DNA of 64,000 nucleotides from Rhodoferax potami (GTDB lineage Bacteria; Pseudomonadota; Gammaproteobacteria; Burkholderiales; Burkholderiaceae_C), in assembly GCF_032193805.1 (NCBI RefSeq), contig NZ_JAVBIK010000001.1, forward strand, positions 930,001 to 994,000. Reading direction: 5' to 3'. A program made the translations under genes and the position numbers. This document shows positions 47,325 through 56,695 of this stretch, one piece after another; position 1 is the first letter of the stretch, and each line of letters starts with the position of its first letter. The notes beneath the pieces are model-generated. The model searched no databases, was not told where the DNA came from, and saw only the letters and a program-made list of their open reading frames with translations.

Positions 47325-48437
47325 ATGGCAACCAACTTCCATCAACCTTCGGTTCATGCGCTCTTCGACGCAATGCCCACTGCGTTGATCACTTTCGGTG
47401 TCAACGGAGTTGCAACCTACGCCAACCGCGCTGCGCGCCTCCACCCGGACAAACCGGTTGAAGCCATGAGTGGCCGGATCGTGATCAAGAACCTCGCGCA
47501 AGCCATCGCCTTGGGTAAGGTCAAACTGCCCTACCCTGCCGAGGTCGGGGTCGCAGACGGTAAGAAGCTCAAAGGCATGTTCATGGCCGGCCCTTCTGGC
47601 TTAGACATTGCGTTTGTCGCCTTGCCTGAAGAAAAAGAGTCAACTACGGCCGGCCCCGGCATCCAGAGCCGCATGGGCCTCGACCAGATCATTGAACTAC
47701 TGCAAGACGAAGTCGGCCCCCCCATGCGCAAGCTAACCAGCATGCTGGGCTCCCTGCCTGAGAGCGAAGCCGGCAACCGCATCGAAATGGCGGCAGACGA
47801 GCTTAAAGAGCGGCTGCGCCGGCTGGCAGACTTGCTCGCAGTCTTTGGCGAAGAGGCGATGCAAATGGACGATCGCATGGACCTAGGGGCCCTGGTCACC
47901 CAAACCCTGGAAGACCTCCGCCCGAAAGCCGTGCAATCCAAAGTCCGGTTCGAAGTCCGCCCGCCCAACAACACGCTTCCCCCCATTTATGGCAATGCCC
48001 GTTTGATCAAGCGCGCTTTGATGGAGTGTTTTGACAATGCACTCACGCATTCGCGCCGGGAGGTCAAAGGCGGCGTGGACTGTGCGGTGCAAATCAGTTA
48101 CACGCTGACTGGCGAACATATCTTGGTGAGTGTGCGGAACCAAGGGGCCGTGGCCCCGGAAGACAAAGGCATTGAAACGCGCGATTTGTTCGCTGCGCGC
48201 AGCCCCAACCAGGCGAACGGTCGCCTTGGTTTGCCCTTGGTAAACCGCATCATCGGTTTGCATGGCGGCAACATGCGGATGTCTATCGTGGACGGTGAAG
48301 ACACCCGCGTGATGATTGAATTTCCCACCGGCGCGCCACAGCGCGGCCAAGCCAATTTGGATATGGAACAGGCCCAGCGCTATGCCGCGGATCTGGCCCA
48401 GTTAATGCAACGTCGCAAGAAGGAAGACGCATCATGA
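47325..48437 (+). CDS. PAS/HATPase protein lacking the phospho-accepting histidine
   Basis: A 370-residue soluble kinase-like protein. Residues about 10-100 form a PAS-like domain (ALFDAMPTALITFGVNGVAT). Residues 118-170 form a DHp-like helical pair, but LLQDEVGPPMRKL at 125-137 has Asp128 where HisKA proteins have His in HELRTP. The HATPase follows, with N238 in CFDNALTHS and GRLGLPLVNRIIGLHGG, although the usual DxGxG box reads RNQGAVAPED. It is probably a pseudokinase or a regulator acting on another kinase. It overlaps the response regulator by four bases. Confidence 0.78.
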   Translation: MATNFHQPSVHALFDAMPTALITFGVNGVATYANRAARLHPDKPVEAMSGRIVIKNLAQAIALGKVKLPYPAEVGVADGKKLKGMFMAGPSGLDIAFVALPEEKESTTAGPGIQSRMGLDQIIELLQDEVGPPMRKLTSMLGSLPESEAGNRIEMAADELKERLRRLADLLAVFGEEAMQMDDRMDLGALVTQTLEDLRPKAVQSKVRFEVRPPNNTLPPIYGNARLIKRALMECFDNALTHSRREVKGGVDCAVQISYTLTGEHILVSVRNQGAVAPEDKGIETRDLFAARSPNQANGRLGLPLVNRIIGLHGGNMRMSIVDGEDTRVMIEFPTGAPQRGQANLDMEQAQRYAADLAQLMQRRKKEDAS

Positions 48438-48805
48438 AACGCAAAGCACTCATCGTCGACGACCAGCCGGACATCCGCAAGCTGATCATGATGACCATGG
48501 AATGTGAAGACTTTGACCTCCACGAGGCCGACAACGGGGAAGACGCCTGGCTCGTTGCCCAAAAGTTGCGTCCCCAACTCATCTTGCTCGACGTGATGAT
48601 GCCGGGCTCGCTGGACGGCTACCAGGTCTGCGAGAAGGTCAAGGCAGACCCGATGCTCGGCTCCATGACCAAGGTGATCTTGCTGACCGCCAGAGGCCAA
48701 AAAGCCGATGTGGAGCGCGGCCATGAAGCCGGTTGCGATGCCTATCTGGTCAAGCCCTTCAGCCCGATCGAGCTACTGGATACCGTCGACCGCTTGGTCC
48801 CCTGA
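48434..48805 (+). CDS. Single-domain response regulator
   Basis: A 123-residue receiver with acidic pocket D9-D10, acceptor Asp53 (LLDVMMPGSLDG) and Lys in VKPFSP. No output domain. Coupled to the PAS protein upstream by an ATGA overlap and 18 bases before the large PAS kinase, so it likely serves as the phospho-acceptor of that set. Confidence 0.9.
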   Translation: MKRKALIVDDQPDIRKLIMMTMECEDFDLHEADNGEDAWLVAQKLRPQLILLDVMMPGSLDGYQVCEKVKADPMLGSMTKVILLTARGQKADVERGHEAGCDAYLVKPFSPIELLDTVDRLVP

Positions 48806-48823
48806 ACCACACCCGCTGCTGCT

Positions 48824-51379
48824 ATGCAATCCCTGCAAGGCCTCACGTTCGTCAGCCGCCGGTGGGCTCCGCCCTACCGGATCGGCAGCCTGATCATGGG
48901 TGGAACACTCGCCGTCATGCTGATCCTGTCAGCACTGTATGGCGTGTATGCCTACCAACGCATCGGCGCTGAAACACTGCGACTTGCCCACACCCATGCC
49001 ACATCAGTAGCCCGCATGGTGGCAAGCAGCAGCTCGGCAGCGCTGGTGACGGACCGGCAGCAAAATTTGCAAGCCAACGCCATTGATGCGATCAAGCTGC
49101 CCGGCATTGAGCGCATCAGCGTGTACCGCCCTGACGGCGTCAATCTGATGGAGGCCACGCGTTCGCCGGACGGCGTACATGTCAACACCGGCAAACCGTT
49201 AACCGGCTCGCAACTCACCCAAGTGCTGCCCGCGAGCGGCCCTGCAGGCGACTACTACACCGCCTGGCAGCAGGTCGACAAAGACAACACCTTCAACAAT
49301 GTGTGGGTACGTGTGGACTACAGCTTGCACGAGCGCACCCAGGAACTGCAACGCCTGTGGCTGCAGTCAGTGTGGGTGGCCTTGGGCTTGATGGGTTTGG
49401 TGATGCTGTGCCTGCGGGTGATCATTGCCCGGGCACTGGCACCGGTGCGCGAGCTCACCGAATTTGCAGCCCAGATTCCGCTGCGCATGGGGGAAGAAAT
49501 CGCACTCGAGCGCTCCAGCGTCGAGGTCAGCCAACTGCAATCCGCCATCAACCAGGCCAGCCGCGGTATGGCAGCGCAGGTCAACCGGGTGCAGGCGATT
49601 GTGAACACCGCGGCAGAGGCCATCATCGGGCTGGACGAATACGGAAGAGTCACCACCACCAACCCGGCAGCGACCAGTATTTTCGGCCGCTCGGAGGAAG
49701 AAATTCTGGGTAGCTCTATCGAGTGTTGTGTGCCCGGCCTCAATGCCGATGCGCTGCACGAAATGTTCGGCCAGGGCATGGAGCATGTGCTAAGCATCAG
49801 CCGCGTGACCCGCCATGACTTCATGGGTACCCGGGCGGACGGCACGCCCTTCCCGGTAGAAATTTGCTTGGGCGAAGTCAAAAACGACAAGACCCTGCGC
49901 TATGCCTGCATCGTGCGGGATCTGACCGACGAGCGCGCCGCGCAAGAGACCTCCGAGCTGTATGAACGCGCATTGGCCAGTAGCCACAACGCCGTCTTCA
50001 TCACCAACGGCAAGATGGAGCACCAGCCGATTGTGTACATCAACAATGCGTTCCAGAAATTCGTGAACTTGCCACGCTGGGACATTCTGGGTGAGAGCCT
50101 CGCACTGCTGCGTGGCAAGAATGCCGACGATCCGGGCGTGCGGGAGCTCACCGAGGCGGTGCGCGAACACCGCAACGCGAATGTCACCATCCACCGCGAA
50201 CTCGAAAACGGCGAGATCCAGATTGCTGAAGTATCCTTGTCGCCGGTGATGTCGGACAAAGGCACCTTGACGCACTTTGTCGGCATCGTGTCGGACATCA
50301 CGGCGCGTGTGCGAGCCGAAGAAGCGATGGCCGAACGACGCGCCCAACTGGATGCGATCTTCAGCCTGAGCCCGGATGGTTTTGTGATGTTTGACGCGCA
50401 AGATCAGTTGGTGTTTGCCAACCCTGCGTTCGAGCGCATGACCGGCTTGGGCAAGCATGGCTCTGCACCAGTCAGCCTCTCGCAGTTCGAGCATCAGCTG
50501 CTGGCCTTGTGTGATGAAAACAAGCCATTGCCCGCCATGCGGGGCGACCAGCCCGATGCGTCGTGGGAAGAAAAACTCCAACTCGCACGCCCCCAGCGGC
50601 GCGTGGTGCAAGCCCGCTCCCGGCGCAACGAGGCCGGGCGCCGCGAAACGATTCTCTACTTCCGCGATGTCACCCATGAAGACGAGGTGGACCGCATGAA
50701 GAGCGAGTTCTTGACCGCTGCCGCGCACGAGTTGCGGACACCGATGGTCAGCATTTTTGGCTTTTCCGAGTTGCTGACCCGGCGCAAGTTCAACGAAGAG
50801 CGCCAGAACGACATGCTGCGCACCATCCACAAGCAATCGGGTCTGCTGGTAAAAATGCTCAACGAGCTGCTGGACCTGGCCCGGATCGAATCGCGCGGTG
50901 GCTTGGACATGCAAATCACGCCCCATCCCCTGGCCGATATGGTGCAAGGCTGCATTCAGGGGCTGATGCTCAAGGACACGGACCGACCTGTCCTGCTGGC
51001 GCCCCTGCCGGCGCTGCAAGTGTTGATGGACCCGGAAAAGATGCAGCAGGCCCTGACCAATCTGTTGGCCAACGCATTCAAATACTCACCACAAGGCGGC
51101 GACGTCACCCTCGACGTGCGCACCGAAGTGGCACAGGGTGTGGAGTACGCCGTCATCAACGTGCGGGACCAGGGCATCGGCATGAGCTCCGACCAGTTGG
51201 AGCGGGCTTTTGAGCGCTTCTACCGCGCTGATGCCTCGGGCAACATTCCGGGCACCGGGCTGGGACTCAGCTTGGTCAAAGAAATCGCCGAGCTGCACAA
51301 AGGCCGCGCCGTGTTGCAAAGCGCGTTGGGACACGGAACCACAGCGAGCCTTTGGATACCTTTGGCGGTGGATCTGTAA
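48824..51379 (+). CDS. PAS-containing membrane sensor histidine kinase
   Basis: An 851-residue kinase. The membrane segment near residues 22-45 and another near 185-210 bracket a periplasmic region of the CHASE8 style (SVARMVASSSSAALVTDR). Three PAS-like domains follow (around 262-370, 380-490 and 505-600). HisKA has its His in LTAAAHELRTPMVSIFGFSEL and the HATPase has NLLANAFKYSP and GTGLGLSLVKEIAELHKG. No receiver is fused. The first frame codon is taken as start; an ATG about 25 codons in is possible. Confidence 0.87.
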   Translation: MQSLQGLTFVSRRWAPPYRIGSLIMGGTLAVMLILSALYGVYAYQRIGAETLRLAHTHATSVARMVASSSSAALVTDRQQNLQANAIDAIKLPGIERISVYRPDGVNLMEATRSPDGVHVNTGKPLTGSQLTQVLPASGPAGDYYTAWQQVDKDNTFNNVWVRVDYSLHERTQELQRLWLQSVWVALGLMGLVMLCLRVIIARALAPVRELTEFAAQIPLRMGEEIALERSSVEVSQLQSAINQASRGMAAQVNRVQAIVNTAAEAIIGLDEYGRVTTTNPAATSIFGRSEEEILGSSIECCVPGLNADALHEMFGQGMEHVLSISRVTRHDFMGTRADGTPFPVEICLGEVKNDKTLRYACIVRDLTDERAAQETSELYERALASSHNAVFITNGKMEHQPIVYINNAFQKFVNLPRWDILGESLALLRGKNADDPGVRELTEAVREHRNANVTIHRELENGEIQIAEVSLSPVMSDKGTLTHFVGIVSDITARVRAEEAMAERRAQLDAIFSLSPDGFVMFDAQDQLVFANPAFERMTGLGKHGSAPVSLSQFEHQLLALCDENKPLPAMRGDQPDASWEEKLQLARPQRRVVQARSRRNEAGRRETILYFRDVTHEDEVDRMKSEFLTAAAHELRTPMVSIFGFSELLTRRKFNEERQNDMLRTIHKQSGLLVKMLNELLDLARIESRGGLDMQITPHPLADMVQGCIQGLMLKDTDRPVLLAPLPALQVLMDPEKMQQALTNLLANAFKYSPQGGDVTLDVRTEVAQGVEYAVINVRDQGIGMSSDQLERAFERFYRADASGNIPGTGLGLSLVKEIAELHKGRAVLQSALGHGTTASLWIPLAVDL

Positions 51380-51464
51380 ACACTGGGGTAAATTGCAGCA
51401 CCTGCCTCGGCAAGTGCGCCAGCAGATGCCCTAGAAAGGCTTCTGGCGAATGCCCTGAAAAGGC

Positions 51465-52073
51465 TTAGAGGGACAGCTGACGGTTGCGGGCGAGCCGCTC
51501 GATCGCCGCAAAATCAACCGGTTTTTGGAACAGTGCGGTGCCTTCGGGCAGACCACCGCGGTCCGCCACGTCACCCGGGCTTAAGGCCGTAACCGCCACC
51601 ACCTGGAGCCCAGCGAAGCTGACGCCACCGGCGCGCAGGGAGCGCACCATTTCAAAACCATTCATGCCCGGCATGTTGAGGTCGGTGACCACCATGTCTG
51701 GCATCCACTGCCCGATACGAACCAGGCCCTGGAATCCATCACTCGCGGTACTGAGCTCCACCGGGAAGGACCAGCCCTCCACCACCATGGAGAAGAGCTG
51801 TCGCAGATCGGCATCGTCCTCCACCACCAACAGCCGCAAAGGGCGGTCGCCGGCAGCAGGCTGGCCGTGCACCACCGGAACCAGCATGTCCGAGCGCTCA
51901 CGGGTCAGGCGCTCGACCGCACTGCGGGCAATACGACGGTGCCCACCGGCTGTGCGCCATGCCGGCAATACGCCCGACTCCACCCACAGCTGCACCGTAC
52001 GCACCGCCACGCCCAGCACTTCGCCCACCTCGCGGGTGGTCATGAGTTCGCTGTTGCTGTCGATCTTGCGCAT
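51465..52073 (-). CDS. HTH (excisionase-type)-receiver protein, copy 1
   Basis: A 202-residue protein with reversed domain order: an excisionase/MerR-type winged HTH at residues 10-58 (MTTREVGEVLGVAVRTVQLW, then GGHRRI) and a C-terminal receiver from about 80, with Asp131 (VVTDLNMPGMNG) and the Lys in FQKPVD. The common layout puts the receiver first. The HTH recognition motif GGHRRI is shared with its paralogue at 53264, and the kinase gene lies between the two. The start is the ATG giving MRKIDSNSEL; a longer frame reads into the kinase gene. Confidence 0.88.
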   Translation of the reverse strand: MRKIDSNSELMTTREVGEVLGVAVRTVQLWVESGVLPAWRTAGGHRRIARSAVERLTRERSDMLVPVVHGQPAAGDRPLRLLVVEDDADLRQLFSMVVEGWSFPVELSTASDGFQGLVRIGQWMPDMVVTDLNMPGMNGFEMVRSLRAGGVSFAGLQVVAVTALSPGDVADRGGLPEGTALFQKPVDFAAIERLARNRQLSL

Positions 52074-52078
52074 GGCGT

Positions 52079-53209
52079 TCAGTGCATTCCGGAGGGTTCT
52101 TGCAAGGGCAGCCACAAAGTGACTTCGGTGCCCACACCCTCTACGCTGTCCAACTCGGCATCGCCGCCTTGGAGCTGCATGATTTCTTTGACTAGGCTCA
52201 AACCTAAGCCGGTACCCGGAATATCCCCTAGCGGGTGGGCGCGGTAAAACCGCTCAAAGGCCCGTGCGGATTGCGCGGGCGTCATACCGATGCCTTGGTC
52301 CGTGACGCGCACGCCCACCTGCTGCTGCTCGCCCACGCGGCGCAGGCAGGAGTCCAACAGCACGCGGCCACCTTTGGGGGAATATTTCACGGCGTTGGAG
52401 AGCACATTGAGTAGCGCCTGCCGGGTCTTTTCAAGGTCGGCCTGCACCATGCAGCAACCGTGGGGGAGCTCGCACACCAGGGCATGCTGATCCGCCTTGT
52501 AATGCCAGCCGGCAAGGGTTCCGTCGACCAGCGCAGCCACACTGCAGGACGCGATCCGCAGGTCTTTACCCCGTCGGGCCTCGATGCGCGAAAGGTCGAG
52601 CAACTCATTGATCAGGTCGATCAACGAGCGGGATTGCCGGTGAATCGTGCCCAGCAGCTCCTGTTGTTTGTCAGGGTGAAGCTGCCGGACCAGCATCAAT
52701 TCGGTGAAACCGAAAATGCTCGCCAAGGGTGTGCGCAACTCATGGGCGGCTGCCGAGAGAAACTCTGATTTCATCCGGTCAATATCGTGGGCCTCGGTCA
52801 CGTCGCGCAGGTAGAGTCGGTGCCCGCTTACTACGCCGCTGCCTAGAGCTACACACCGGACCTGCAGCACCTTGCGGCCGCCGGCATGCCACTCCACGCG
52901 GCACTCGGCCACGCTGCCCGGCGAATGTGGCAGGTCCATGAACCATGCCGTCAAGCCGGCGCGCTCTGCCATGTCCGCCTGGTCCCACCACTGCGTGGCA
53001 CGCGCGTTCAGTGGCTCGGGCTCTGTACTTGGGTGCCAGATGAAAACCGCCTCTTCCGAACCCTCTAGAGCGCTTTGCATCTCTTGCAGTTGGCGGCGCA
53101 AACTGTGGGCCTCGGCGTGCACCTCCGGCTGTGCGCACAACAGAGCGTCCGGGTCGATCCACATCGCACCCGACTCGGCGCCACATTGCAGATGGTAGTT
53201 TTTCATCAT
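52079..53209 (-). CDS. Soluble PAS-like histidine kinase
   Basis: A 376-residue kinase. A weak PAS-like region at about 45-140 precedes HisKA with His156 in SAAAHELRTPLASIFGFTEL, and an HATPase (NVLSNAVKYSP, GTGLGLSLVKEIMQLQGG). No membrane segment. It ends five bases before the HTH-receiver gene and starts shortly after the paralogous HTH-receiver gene, so the three form a probable system. The start is an ATGATG doublet; either is possible. The HisKA segment is nearly the same as in the 851-residue kinase. Confidence 0.88.
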   Translation of the reverse strand: MMKNYHLQCGAESGAMWIDPDALLCAQPEVHAEAHSLRRQLQEMQSALEGSEEAVFIWHPSTEPEPLNARATQWWDQADMAERAGLTAWFMDLPHSPGSVAECRVEWHAGGRKVLQVRCVALGSGVVSGHRLYLRDVTEAHDIDRMKSEFLSAAAHELRTPLASIFGFTELMLVRQLHPDKQQELLGTIHRQSRSLIDLINELLDLSRIEARRGKDLRIASCSVAALVDGTLAGWHYKADQHALVCELPHGCCMVQADLEKTRQALLNVLSNAVKYSPKGGRVLLDSCLRRVGEQQQVGVRVTDQGIGMTPAQSARAFERFYRAHPLGDIPGTGLGLSLVKEIMQLQGGDAELDSVEGVGTEVTLWLPLQEPSGMH

Positions 53210-53216
53210 AAATGGC

Positions 53217-53267
53217 TGCTACCCAAGTAGATATTGCGCACCATGCTCTTATTTTTATAGCATCTAG
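53217..53267 (-). repeat. Possible dispersed repeat, copy H (diverged)
   Basis: Minus strand reads CTATAAAAATAAGAGCATGG, TGCGCAATATCTACTTGGGT and AGCAGCC. Similar order to copies A and G but with many changes, located between the HTH-receiver and the kinase gene. Confidence 0.4.
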
Positions 53268-53869
53268 CGACCATCCACGGCTGTGCGACCGAGCAGGTGC
53301 ACCGTGAGTGCGTCCAGATAGCCGCACAACCGGTCCGCGCTCAAAGGTTTCTGGTAGCGCACCACCTGTTGCGGTAGCCGGGTGTCCCCCTCCATCTCCT
53401 GCGGAGACATGGCAGACAGCGCGATGATGTTGAGCCCCTTCAGGTCCGGCTCTTGGGCCAATGTCTGGATCAAGGTAAAGCCGTCCATCGGCTCCATCAC
53501 CAGATCGGTGACCACAAGATCCGGAATCATGGCGCGCACATGGGTCAGAGCCTGGTTGGCTTCGTTGACGATGGTCAGTTGGACCGTATGCCCGATGCGT
53601 GCCAGCAGCGACTTGAAGAACGCGATTTGCACCGCGTCATCCTCGACAAGCAGGATCCGCAATGGCCGCGCACTGGTCACCCCGGCAAGGCCGACATTGC
53701 GCGCGTTGAGCAGTTGCTCCACGCTGCTGCGAAATATCCGGCGGTGCCCTCCAGGGGTGATCCAGGCATCCAACTCCCCGTTGATCACCATTTTTTGCAC
53801 CGAGGTGGTGGAGAGCCCCAACAACTTCGCCGCCTGTTGGGTGGTTAAAACGTCGCGTTCAGCGTTCAT
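53264..53869 (-). CDS. HTH (excisionase-type)-receiver protein, copy 2
   Basis: A 201-residue paralogue of the protein at 51465. HTH at residues 8-50 (LTTQQAAKLLGLSTTSVQKM, GGHRRIF) and a receiver from about 69, with Asp122 (VVTDLVMEPMDG) and YQKPLS. I chose the ATG at 53869, preceded by GGAGAAAG; an ATG seven codons upstream is also open. The upstream gap of about 130 bases is very AT-rich and contains the palindrome GTTAAATTTAAC. Confidence 0.85.
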   Translation of the reverse strand: MNAERDVLTTQQAAKLLGLSTTSVQKMVINGELDAWITPGGHRRIFRSSVEQLLNARNVGLAGVTSARPLRILLVEDDAVQIAFFKSLLARIGHTVQLTIVNEANQALTHVRAMIPDLVVTDLVMEPMDGFTLIQTLAQEPDLKGLNIIALSAMSPQEMEGDTRLPQQVVRYQKPLSADRLCGYLDALTVHLLGRTAVDGR

Positions 53870-53937
53870 ATCAACTTTCTCCGGTTGCATTTTTCATGAC
53901 CCACAGGCAATTCGCACAAATATCAGAAGGAATAAGA

Positions 53938-53949
53938 GTTAAATTTAAC
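53938..53949. promoter_or_regulatory. Palindrome in AT-rich region upstream of HTH-receiver gene
   Basis: GTTAAATTTAAC, a perfect 12-base palindrome, about 70 bases before the ATG. A possible binding site for one of the nearby HTH proteins; no second site is proven. The surrounding 53891-54019 stretch is much more AT-rich than the rest of the window. Confidence 0.3.
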
Positions 53950-54019
53950 TAAATCATTATTACGCAAACAAGCATATAAAACAATTTAAATTTAATCAAT
54001 TAATGAAAAACAAGCAAAA

Positions 54020-54790
54020 TTAAACAGGAATCCACAAACGCTCAATCGCATCGGCCACAACGGCATAGTCTTGAGCCGCCCGGCTGTGCGCGGCATGCTG
54101 CCGCACCGGTTTGCCACGGCCGAACGCCTCGGCCACCCGGATATCCACCCGGATGCCGGGCAGCAGACGATTCCGCCCGAATTGCTGGCCCAAGTCCTCG
54201 CAGACCTCGCGGTGCAAGCCAATGCGCGCATCGAGCATCACCGGCACAAAACCCAGCACCTTCAAGTTGTCGTTCATGCCGCGGCTGGCGACCCGGAAGA
54301 TCACACGCGCCAACTGCCGGACCCCCTCTCCCGACAAAAAATGGGGCACAAAGGGAACCAACACCCGGTCGGCAGCGCACAAGGCGTTGAGCAACAAGCC
54401 GTCCAGCGAAGGCGGTGTGTCCAGCACAATCATGTCGTAGTCCGCCAGCAAACCCTCGGCGGCCAGCGCCAAACCCAGCGCGTTCGAGGTATCCCCCGAC
54501 CCCCCGTGGTTGAACAAAGGGTCTGCCGGGACCAGATCCAGGCCCGGCACCGCACAAGGGCGCAGCGCCTGCCGCAAGGTGTTGTGCCCCGCCAGAAACC
54601 CCTGAGCGGAAGCGGCACCCCGCACTTGCGGAACCCCGAGGCCTATCGCACAGTGGCTCTGGCTATCGAGGTCGATGAGCAAGACCCGGCGGCCGCGGGC
54701 GGCATATTCGCTGGCCAGGTTGACCGCCATCGAGGTCTTGCCGGTACCGCCTTTGCGGTTGGTGATCACGAGTACGCGGGCTTGTGGCAT
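54020..54790 (-). CDS. ParA-family ATPase of the chemosensory cluster
   Basis: A 256-residue deviant-Walker ATPase: NRKGGTGKTSMAVNLAS near residue 11, RRVLLIDLDSQSH and MIVLDTPPSLDG. No ParB or partition site is nearby. Because it starts next to the chemoreceptor stop, with no gap, it more likely resembles PpfA/ParC, which place chemoreceptor arrays, than a plasmid partition protein. That role is inference from context. Confidence 0.85.
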   Translation of the reverse strand: MPQARVLVITNRKGGTGKTSMAVNLASEYAARGRRVLLIDLDSQSHCAIGLGVPQVRGAASAQGFLAGHNTLRQALRPCAVPGLDLVPADPLFNHGGSGDTSNALGLALAAEGLLADYDMIVLDTPPSLDGLLLNALCAADRVLVPFVPHFLSGEGVRQLARVIFRVASRGMNDNLKVLGFVPVMLDARIGLHREVCEDLGQQFGRNRLLPGIRVDIRVAEAFGRGKPVRQHAAHSRAAQDYAVVADAIERLWIPV

Positions 54791-56041
54791 TTAGAAGAGC
54801 TCGATCTTGGGCAAACCGTCGTTACTGACCTGCGCTTCACCACCGGTGGCGGTTTTGTGGGCCAGGTGCTGGCTGGCCATCACATAGCGGGACACCTGTT
54901 GCTCCAGCTGCTGGGTGAGGGACACCATGCCCTCGCGGTCCCAAGGCTTGTCGTGCATCTGATCGGCCACGCTCTGCAAATGGCTGTTGAGCTCATGCAT
55001 GGCGCCCTGTACTTGCTCGATACGCTGGCGGATCACATCGTGGAACTGGATCTGACCCAGCGCCTCCGAGAGCTTGTGCACGATCTCCATATGGCCGCTG
55101 CGCACACCCTCCACGATTTCCAGCAAACTCGCCGAGCCCTCCGCAAAGCGCGCTTGCATCGCGTTGATGTCGTCCAGCACCTTGCGCATGTTGCCGGCTG
55201 AGGAGTGCCGATCTGTATGGCTCTCCACGCTTTCCAGCTCTTGATCGATCCCGTCGGTGGCAGAGCTGATGCGGCGTGCAATGTCCACCGCAACCTCGGC
55301 AGTCCGGTTGGATAGCACCCGGATTTCGGCTGCCACCACCGCAAAACCACGGCCGCTTTCGCCGGCACGGGCGGCCTCGATGGCAGCGTTGATGGCCAGG
55401 AAGTTGGTTTGCCGAGCGACGTTGGAAATCACATCCACCAAAGGCGTCAAGGCCTTCACCTCTTGCAGGCGCTTGAGCCGTCCGAGGTTGGTTTCAATGT
55501 CGCGCTGCTGATCTTGAACGAACATTTCCAGAATCGCACCGAGTTGCTGGTCAACCTGAATCTTTTCGCGCACCACCTCTGACAGCTCGGCCCCATTGGC
55601 TTCAGACGCCTGTATGCGCTCCAGCTGTTGGCCCGAGACCTGGTACACCGAATCCACAATTTTGATGACGTTCATGACGCCTTCCTCGGTGTCACTCACC
55701 GAGCCATCGAGCTGCTGGGCCAGTACCTCCAGGTAGGGCGCCACGTGGCGCAACTCGGCAGCGGCCATGTCGGGCGGCATCCGGGCGTGGCCTCCGACGC
55801 CCCGGCTGGTACTGCGGGCGTGCTGCCATGCCCGTTGCACCACCAGGTTCAGGCCACCGGCCAAGGCAATGGCCAGCAGCGAAACGGCCAAGTACTCCCA
55901 AGGTTTGGAGCCACCCAAAACCGTTGCAGTGTGGGCAAGGCCCCAAGGGGCCAGCCAGTACATGGCCACACTGACACTGCCCCACACGAGGCCGGTCATC
56001 CACAGGCGGTGAAGCCAAGGTATATCAATAGCATGCGACAT
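54791..56041 (-). CDS. Methyl-accepting chemotaxis protein with minimal sensor loop
   Basis: A 416-residue receptor. Membrane segments near residues 14-33 and 47-67 leave only a short external loop, so it has no large periplasmic sensor domain. The signalling hairpin tip is [40 protein letters not shown] (near residues 205-240), as in true receptors. It ends FLPKIELF-like (GLPKIELF). Input may come from within the membrane or from a partner protein. It is in the che operon between a CheY-like gene and parA. Confidence 0.88.
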   Translation of the reverse strand: MSHAIDIPWLHRLWMTGLVWGSVSVAMYWLAPWGLAHTATVLGGSKPWEYLAVSLLAIALAGGLNLVVQRAWQHARSTSRGVGGHARMPPDMAAAELRHVAPYLEVLAQQLDGSVSDTEEGVMNVIKIVDSVYQVSGQQLERIQASEANGAELSEVVREKIQVDQQLGAILEMFVQDQQRDIETNLGRLKRLQEVKALTPLVDVISNVARQTNFLAINAAIEAARAGESGRGFAVVAAEIRVLSNRTAEVAVDIARRISSATDGIDQELESVESHTDRHSSAGNMRKVLDDINAMQARFAEGSASLLEIVEGVRSGHMEIVHKLSEALGQIQFHDVIRQRIEQVQGAMHELNSHLQSVADQMHDKPWDREGMVSLTQQLEQQVSRYVMASQHLAHKTATGGEAQVSNDGLPKIELF

Positions 56042-56067
56042 GGTGTCTCCTGCACGAGCAATCGGGC

Positions 56068-56442
56068 TCAGGCGCCGGGCACGACCTGCTTGACCACGCG
56101 GACCAGATCAGGGCCGGACACCGGCTTGACCAACCAGCCGGTGGCCCCCAGTTTCTTGCCTTCATCGCGCTTGCTGGCGTCGCTCTCGGTGGTGAGCGTC
56201 AGGATGGGGATGAAACGGTAGCCCGGCAGGATTTTGACTTGGCGGATCAGCTCCAAGCCACCCATGTTCGGCATGTTGATGTCAGTGATGATCAGGTCCG
56301 GCTTCAACCCGCCCTTCAGCTTGGTCAGCGCCTGCACACCGTCGGAGGCGGTCTGCACCACAAAACCGTTCATCTCCAGACTGCTTTTGACACTCATGGT
56401 CATTGTGAGCGAATCGTCCACGATCAAAATAGTTTTTGCCAT
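56068..56442 (-). CDS. CheY-like response regulator, copy 1
   Basis: A 124-residue receiver: DD at 9-10, Asp54 ([12 protein letters not shown]) and Lys in [10 protein letters not shown]. Likely the phosphorylation target of the CheA in this operon. The start is the ATG giving [11 protein letters not shown]; an in-frame extension of 29 residues upstream lies in the STAS gene and is not used. Confidence 0.92.
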   Translation of the reverse strand: MAKTILIVDDSLTMTMSVKSSLEMNGFVVQTASDGVQALTKLKGGLKPDLIITDINMPNMGGLELIRQVKILPGYRFIPILTLTTESDASKRDEGKKLGATGWLVKPVSGPDLVRVVKQVVPGA

Positions 56443-56452
56443 CACTCTCTCC

Positions 56453-56695
56453 TTACGAACCGGCTGAAAACACGCTGCGCAAAGCACACTCCAGTGGCGC
56501 AGCGACAGGCCAAACGGCCACCTGCACACCGGCGGCCATCAGCACTTGAATATTGGCGGGGTGCATGTGTGTGCACGCAGAAAAATCGGCTTGCACCGGG
56601 CTGCGCTCTTGCAGCCAGGCCAGAAGCACTTCGGCGTCTTCCACACCGACGATCTCGGCAAACACCACCTCGGTGTCACGGTATTCGATAGTCAT
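56453..56695 (-). CDS. Small STAS-like protein, degenerate
   Basis: An 80-residue protein. DFSACTHMHPANIQVLMAAG follows the STAS signature DlSgvtfiDssglqvLlaa, but the DS pair, which bears the regulatory phospho-Ser, reads HP. It is thus STAS-like without the phosphorylation site. It overlaps CheA by one base (stop against start). Probably a partner of the chemosensory complex; function unknown. Confidence 0.72.
   Translation of the reverse strand: MTIEYRDTEVVFAEIVGVEDAEVLLAWLQERSPVQADFSACTHMHPANIQVLMAAGVQVAVWPVAAPLECALRSVFSAGS

Noticed and set aside
54020..54790. Plasmid or chromosome partition locus
   Set aside because: No ParB gene or parS-like repeats; it is in-line with chemoreceptor genes.
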